A stretch of 64,000 nucleotides of DNA from JAEZAA01 sp964514485 (GTDB lineage Bacteria; Pseudomonadota; Gammaproteobacteria; Pseudomonadales; Oleiphilaceae), in NCBI GenBank assembly GCA_964514485.1, contig CAZEWG010000001.1, positions 124,001 to 188,000 of the forward strand. Direction: 5' to 3'. Below are positions 60,756 to 64,000 of this stretch, one piece after another; position 1 is the first letter of the stretch; every line of letters starts with the position of its first letter. The translations under genes were made by a program, and so were the position numbers. The notes beneath the pieces are model-generated. The model was not told the DNA's origin, did not search any database, and was given only the letters and a program-made list of their open reading frames with translations.

Positions 60756-62909
60756 TTACAAGCACTCCAGTCGGGCATAGGAAAGCACCAGCCACTTGCT
60801 GCCATCCTGGTCAAAATTCACCTGCACCCGGGCATGGGGGCCCTGCCCTTCGTAGTTCAAGACCACGCCTTCACCAAAGGTGGGGTGACGAACCCGCTGG
60901 CCAAGCTGCAGCTCGGGCTGGGCAGCGCCAACCTGAGGGCCACTGCCGCCCAGGCTCAGGGGCCGGGAAACACTATTGCGTAACCGGACTTCCCGAATCA
61001 GCGCCGGGGGGATTTCCCGAATAAAGCGGGAAATCCGGTGATACTTGTCCTGGCCATAGAGGCGCCGGGACTCCGCATAGGTCATGACCAGCTTTTCCCG
61101 GGCCCGGGTAATCCCCACATAGCAAAGCCGCCGCTCCTCTTCGAGTCGGCCCGGCTCCTCCAGCGCCATGGCATGAGGAAACAGCTCCTCTTCCATGCCA
61201 GTCAAAAACACCAGGTTAAACTCCAATCCCTTGGCGCTATGCAGCGTCATCAGCTGAACGCTGTCCTCATGGGCATCCGCCTGACGCTCGCCAGCATCCA
61301 GCGCGGTCTGGGCCAGAAACTCCGCCAGGGCATCGGTTTCCACATCCGCCTCGTACTCGCGGGTGGCGTTGACCAGCTCCTCCAGGTTTTCCTTACGGGC
61401 CTGCCCCTTCTCGCCCTTTTCCTTGAGATGGTGTTCGATCAGGCCGGAGGCCTCAATCGCGGCCCGGGTCAACTCATGCAGGGGCTTCACCAGGCTGAGC
61501 TCCGCCAGGGACTCAATCAGTTGGGTAAACTGGTGCAGGCCGGCACCGGCCTTGCCTTTGATGGCGCCTTCATTCAGCAACGCCAGGGTCGCCTGCCACA
61601 AGGAGAGGCCCTGGCTATTCGCCCGTGCCCGGAGGTCCTCCAGGGTCTTATTGCCCACTCCCCGGGTCGGCACGTTCACCACTCGTTCAAAGGCCGCGTC
61701 GTCATGGGGAAAGCGGACCAGGCGTAAATAGGACAAGGCATTGCGTATTTCCTGGCGGTCGTAGAACCGCAGGCCCCCATAGACCCGATAAGGAATCCCA
61801 TGGCGCACGAAGGCTTCTTCCAGGACCCGGGACTGGGCATTGGAGCGGTACAGAACGGCCACTTCCGAACGGGGGTTGCCATCGGCGATCCACTGGCGCA
61901 CCCGCTCCACGATATAGGTGGCTTCATCCTGCTCGTTGAAGGCGGCATACAGGTCAATCGCCTCGCCTTCCTGGCCGCTGGTCCATAGCTCTTTGCCCAG
62001 CCGGCCCGAGTTATTGGCAATCAAGGCGTTGGCGGCCGCCAGAATGGTCGAGGTGGAGCGATAGTTCTGCTCCAGTCGCACCAGATGACAGGCTTCCGAC
62101 TCCTTCTGGAACTTCTGGATATTCTCCACCCGGGCACCCCGCCAGCCGTAGATCGACTGGTCGTCGTCCCCCACCACCGTCATCGGCACCCGATTACCCG
62201 ACAACACCCGCAGCCAGGCATACTGAATCGCGTTGGTGTCCTGAAACTCATCCACCAGAATGTGACGAAAACGGCGCTGGTAGTGGTCAAGGATTTCCGG
62301 CTTGTTCAGCCACAGCTCATGGGCCCGCAGCAGGATTTCACCAAAATCCACCAGGCCGGCCCGCTCACAATAGGCCTCATACTCCTGGTACACCCGACGC
62401 ATGGTCTTGTGGTAGAGATCACCGTGATCATCCAGATGGCGGGCCCGCAGCCCCTCATCCTTCTGGGCATTGATAAAATACTGGGCCTGACGGCTGGGCC
62501 ATTTGGTTTCATCCAACTGCAACGCAGCCATCACCCGCTTGACCACCCGCAACTGGTCATCGGAGTCGATCACCTGGAAGTTTTCCGGCAGGCCGGCTTC
62601 ACGCCAGTGAGCCCGTAGCAGCCGGTGAGCCAGGGAGTGGAAGGTCCCGACCCACATGCCGGCCGTCGAAATGCCCAGCAGTTGCTCGATCCGCCCGCGC
62701 ATTTCCTTGGCTGCCTTGTTGGTAAAGGTCACCGCCAGGATGCTGTGGCTGCTCAGATGCTCAACCTGCAACAGCCAGGCGATCCGGTGCACCAGCACCC
62801 GGGTTTTACCGCTGCCGGCGCCGGCCAGAACTAAAAGGTTGGAAGCAGGTGCCGCGACCGCCTCACGCTGGGCATCGTTCAGGCCCTCAAGGATGGTTGA
62901 AACATCCAT
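60756..62909 (-). CDS. uvrD: DNA helicase II
   Basis: 717 residues (E. coli 720). Walker A GAGSGKT (30-36), motif II DEFQDTNAIQYAW, QNYRST motif IV, VQLMTLHSAKGLEF, and a C-terminus SKWLVLSYARLE like UvrD and unlike Rep. It unwinds DNA in mismatch and excision repair. ATG 62909 matches the E. coli start (MDVS...L); an earlier in-frame start at 62936 is rejected. Confidence 0.95.
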   Translation of the reverse strand: MDVSTILEGLNDAQREAVAAPASNLLVLAGAGSGKTRVLVHRIAWLLQVEHLSSHSILAVTFTNKAAKEMRGRIEQLLGISTAGMWVGTFHSLAHRLLRAHWREAGLPENFQVIDSDDQLRVVKRVMAALQLDETKWPSRQAQYFINAQKDEGLRARHLDDHGDLYHKTMRRVYQEYEAYCERAGLVDFGEILLRAHELWLNKPEILDHYQRRFRHILVDEFQDTNAIQYAWLRVLSGNRVPMTVVGDDDQSIYGWRGARVENIQKFQKESEACHLVRLEQNYRSTSTILAAANALIANNSGRLGKELWTSGQEGEAIDLYAAFNEQDEATYIVERVRQWIADGNPRSEVAVLYRSNAQSRVLEEAFVRHGIPYRVYGGLRFYDRQEIRNALSYLRLVRFPHDDAAFERVVNVPTRGVGNKTLEDLRARANSQGLSLWQATLALLNEGAIKGKAGAGLHQFTQLIESLAELSLVKPLHELTRAAIEASGLIEHHLKEKGEKGQARKENLEELVNATREYEADVETDALAEFLAQTALDAGERQADAHEDSVQLMTLHSAKGLEFNLVFLTGMEEELFPHAMALEEPGRLEEERRLCYVGITRAREKLVMTYAESRRLYGQDKYHRISRFIREIPPALIREVRLRNSVSRPLSLGGSGPQVGAAQPELQLGQRVRHPTFGEGVVLNYEGQGPHARVQVNFDQDGSKWLVLSYARLECL

Positions 62910-63193
62910 TACGAAGGAATCTCCAGACTCATACAAAGTCCGCTATTGAATCATAAAAGCGGCGACGGCGCACAAAAGCCCTCCTTCGGGGAGCGGGCGT
63001 CTTGCTCGGGAAACCCATCGCCAAGGCCTCACCGGGAACCATAAAGCAGCTCATTTAAAGAACAACTTGTGCACCAATACCCGAAATGGGCCTTCACTGA
63101 TAATAATCATTGAGACAGGCCCTGCCATCAGGTTTAATAGGTCCGAAATTTTGTCCACCGGCAAGGCAGTGAAGCCAGGTATTTGTCGTTACT

Positions 63194-64000
63194 ATGCAAG
63201 TAATCAGCAAGGATCAGCTCAGTCAGTCTCAGGAAGAACCGACTGTTCAGGATACGAATTCGACAGAGCTCGAATTCCTCGCCAAACTGGCGCGCCCTCA
63301 CACCAGTGAGGTTCTGCTCCAGCAGTATCACCTGCTTTATCGCCAGACGCCGTTATGGCTGTTGCTCTCCCAAACCCTGGCCATCGCCTGTTGTATTTTC
63401 TTCTGGTCCCAGAGCCATTCTGACCCCCTGCTCACCTGGCTCAGCTCCATTAGCCTGTTCACCTTGCTGCCTGGCCTGCTGCTCTACCGCTTCCAGCAGC
63501 AACCCCGCATCCTCTCGCCGCTAAGAAGAGGGCTGTTCCTGGGCGGGCTTGCCGTCATTGGCCTGCATTGGGGCACCGCTCCGGTCTGGCTCGCCCTGGA
63601 CATACAGGGCACCCTCAGCCTGAGCTTCATTCTGATTGGCCTCCTGGTGCTGGCCTTGCCGTTATTGCGCCAATCGATCGGGGCCATGCTGATTTTGCCC
63701 CTGACCATGCTGCTGCCGGCCCTGGTCCTGATCTTTCAGACCCCGGAGCTGCACTGGGCGGCACTGCCACTGGTTCTGGTCACCACCATTGTGTTGTTCA
63801 GCGGACGCCGGGAAAACAGAGAGAACCGCAACAGTTTGGCCCATCAGCTGGAATACAATTCCCTGGTTCACTACCTGACCATTGCCCGCCAGCAGGCTGA
63901 GCAACTCAACCGCCAGCTGACCAAGGAGATCCGCCAGCGGGAGCTGGCCGAGCGGCAACTCCAGGAGAACCAGCGGGAGCTGGAACAGAAAGTCCAGGAC
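63194..64000 (+). CDS. Membrane sensor protein, N-terminal part
   Basis: An open frame of 269 codons runs off the window. A polar N-terminus (about 1-55) is followed by about six membrane helices (about 58-210). A charged coiled coil then reaches the edge (QQAEQLNRQLTKEIRQRELAE, split in the protein only by this description; QENQRELEQKVQD at the end). This layout precedes GGDEF/EAL or histidine kinase domains in many sensors, but the output domain is outside the window. The frame starts at ATG 63194, 284 bp from uvrD. The ribosome site is weak. Confidence 0.7.
   Translation, partial: MQVISKDQLSQSQEEPTVQDTNSTELEFLAKLARPHTSEVLLQQYHLLYRQTPLWLLLSQTLAIACCIFFWSQSHSDPLLTWLSSISLFTLLPGLLLYRFQQQPRILSPLRRGLFLGGLAVIGLHWGTAPVWLALDIQGTLSLSFILIGLLVLALPLLRQSIGAMLILPLTMLLPALVLIFQTPELHWAALPLVLVTTIVLFSGRRENRENRNSLAHQLEYNSLVHYLTIARQQAEQLNRQLTKEIRQRELAERQLQENQRELEQKVQD

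Noticed and set aside
63098..63112. Fur-box-like sequence TGATAATAATCATTG
   Set aside because: Only part of the 7-1-7 pattern matches and no iron gene follows; more likely chance in an AT-rich spot.
1..64000. Insertion sequences, prophage genes, tRNA or rRNA genes
   Set aside because: No transposase, integrase, phage structural gene, tRNA cloverleaf or rRNA sequence was recognised on either strand.

Overview
The window is a stretch of gammaproteobacterial chromosome. It is GC-rich and densely coded, and many neighbouring genes overlap through ATGA. Family content points to a Pseudomonadales/Oceanospirillales-like, probably marine or salt-tolerant, aerobic bacterium: PanP, NhaD, UbiC-UbiA next to PhoB-PhoR, rubredoxin with rubredoxin reductase, PstSCAB-PhoU with Pseudomonas-type enlarged permeases, a caa3-type oxidase and a Csr/Rsm-type small RNA. 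No 16S or tRNA gene is present, so genus is not determined. All calls are from reading the sequence; no database search was run.

Layout. (1) 1-152: tail of a ferritin-like protein. (2) 272-12071: ten tightly packed plus-strand genes for an unidentified glycan or glycoside: two sugar-nucleotide epimerases/decarboxylases, a glycoside hydrolase-epimerase fusion, an MDR dehydrogenase, a Gfo/Idh oxidoreductase, a GT4 glycosyltransferase, three CgeB-like glycosyltransferase-type proteins and a methyltransferase. No flippase, polymerase or ABC exporter is visible. (3) 12124-13160: a DMT transporter interrupted by a 100-N gap that is almost certainly an unmerged contig overlap. (4) 13.5-26 kb: a large unknown membrane protein, a TetR-AidB operon with twin operators, a DsbA-like protein, a DUF503 protein, PanP, an Mpo1-like protein, a PiT phosphate transporter, a diguanylate cyclase and an EVE protein. 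(5) 26-31 kb: a caa3 cytochrome oxidase operon (CoxII-cytochrome c, CoxI-CoxIII fusion, small membrane protein) with a HemJ/CopD-like protein and a DUF2231 protein beside it. (6) 31-42 kb: flavodoxin, TesB, RutE-like nitroreductase, pirin, rubredoxin system, Hpt-like phosphoribosyltransferase, UbiC, UbiA, PhoB, PhoR, a response regulator and CysZ. (7) 42.6-43.26 kb: a non-coding region with about 37 GGA motifs, four imperfect 124-125 bp repeats and a strong terminator, read here as an unusually long CsrB/RsmZ-type RNA. (8) 43-51 kb: methyltransferase, MscS, OmpA-like protein, DegQ-like protease, UbiH-family hydroxylase, HIT protein and NhaD. (9) 51-58 kb: phoU-pstB-pstA-pstC and pstS. (10) 58-64 kb: YciA-like thioesterase, chemotaxis receptor, UvrD and the start of a membrane sensor.

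How parts connect. PhoB-PhoR at 38.5-40.5 kb and the Pst-PhoU system at 51-58 kb form one phosphate-starvation circuit. PhoB boxes with identical architecture (7-4-7 box, 10-bp gap, -10) lie in front of phoB, pstC and pstS. The pstC promoter also settles the pstC start codon. The two most unusual items are the tandem-repeat Csr-type RNA and the ten-gene glycan cluster with its hydrolase-epimerase fusion.
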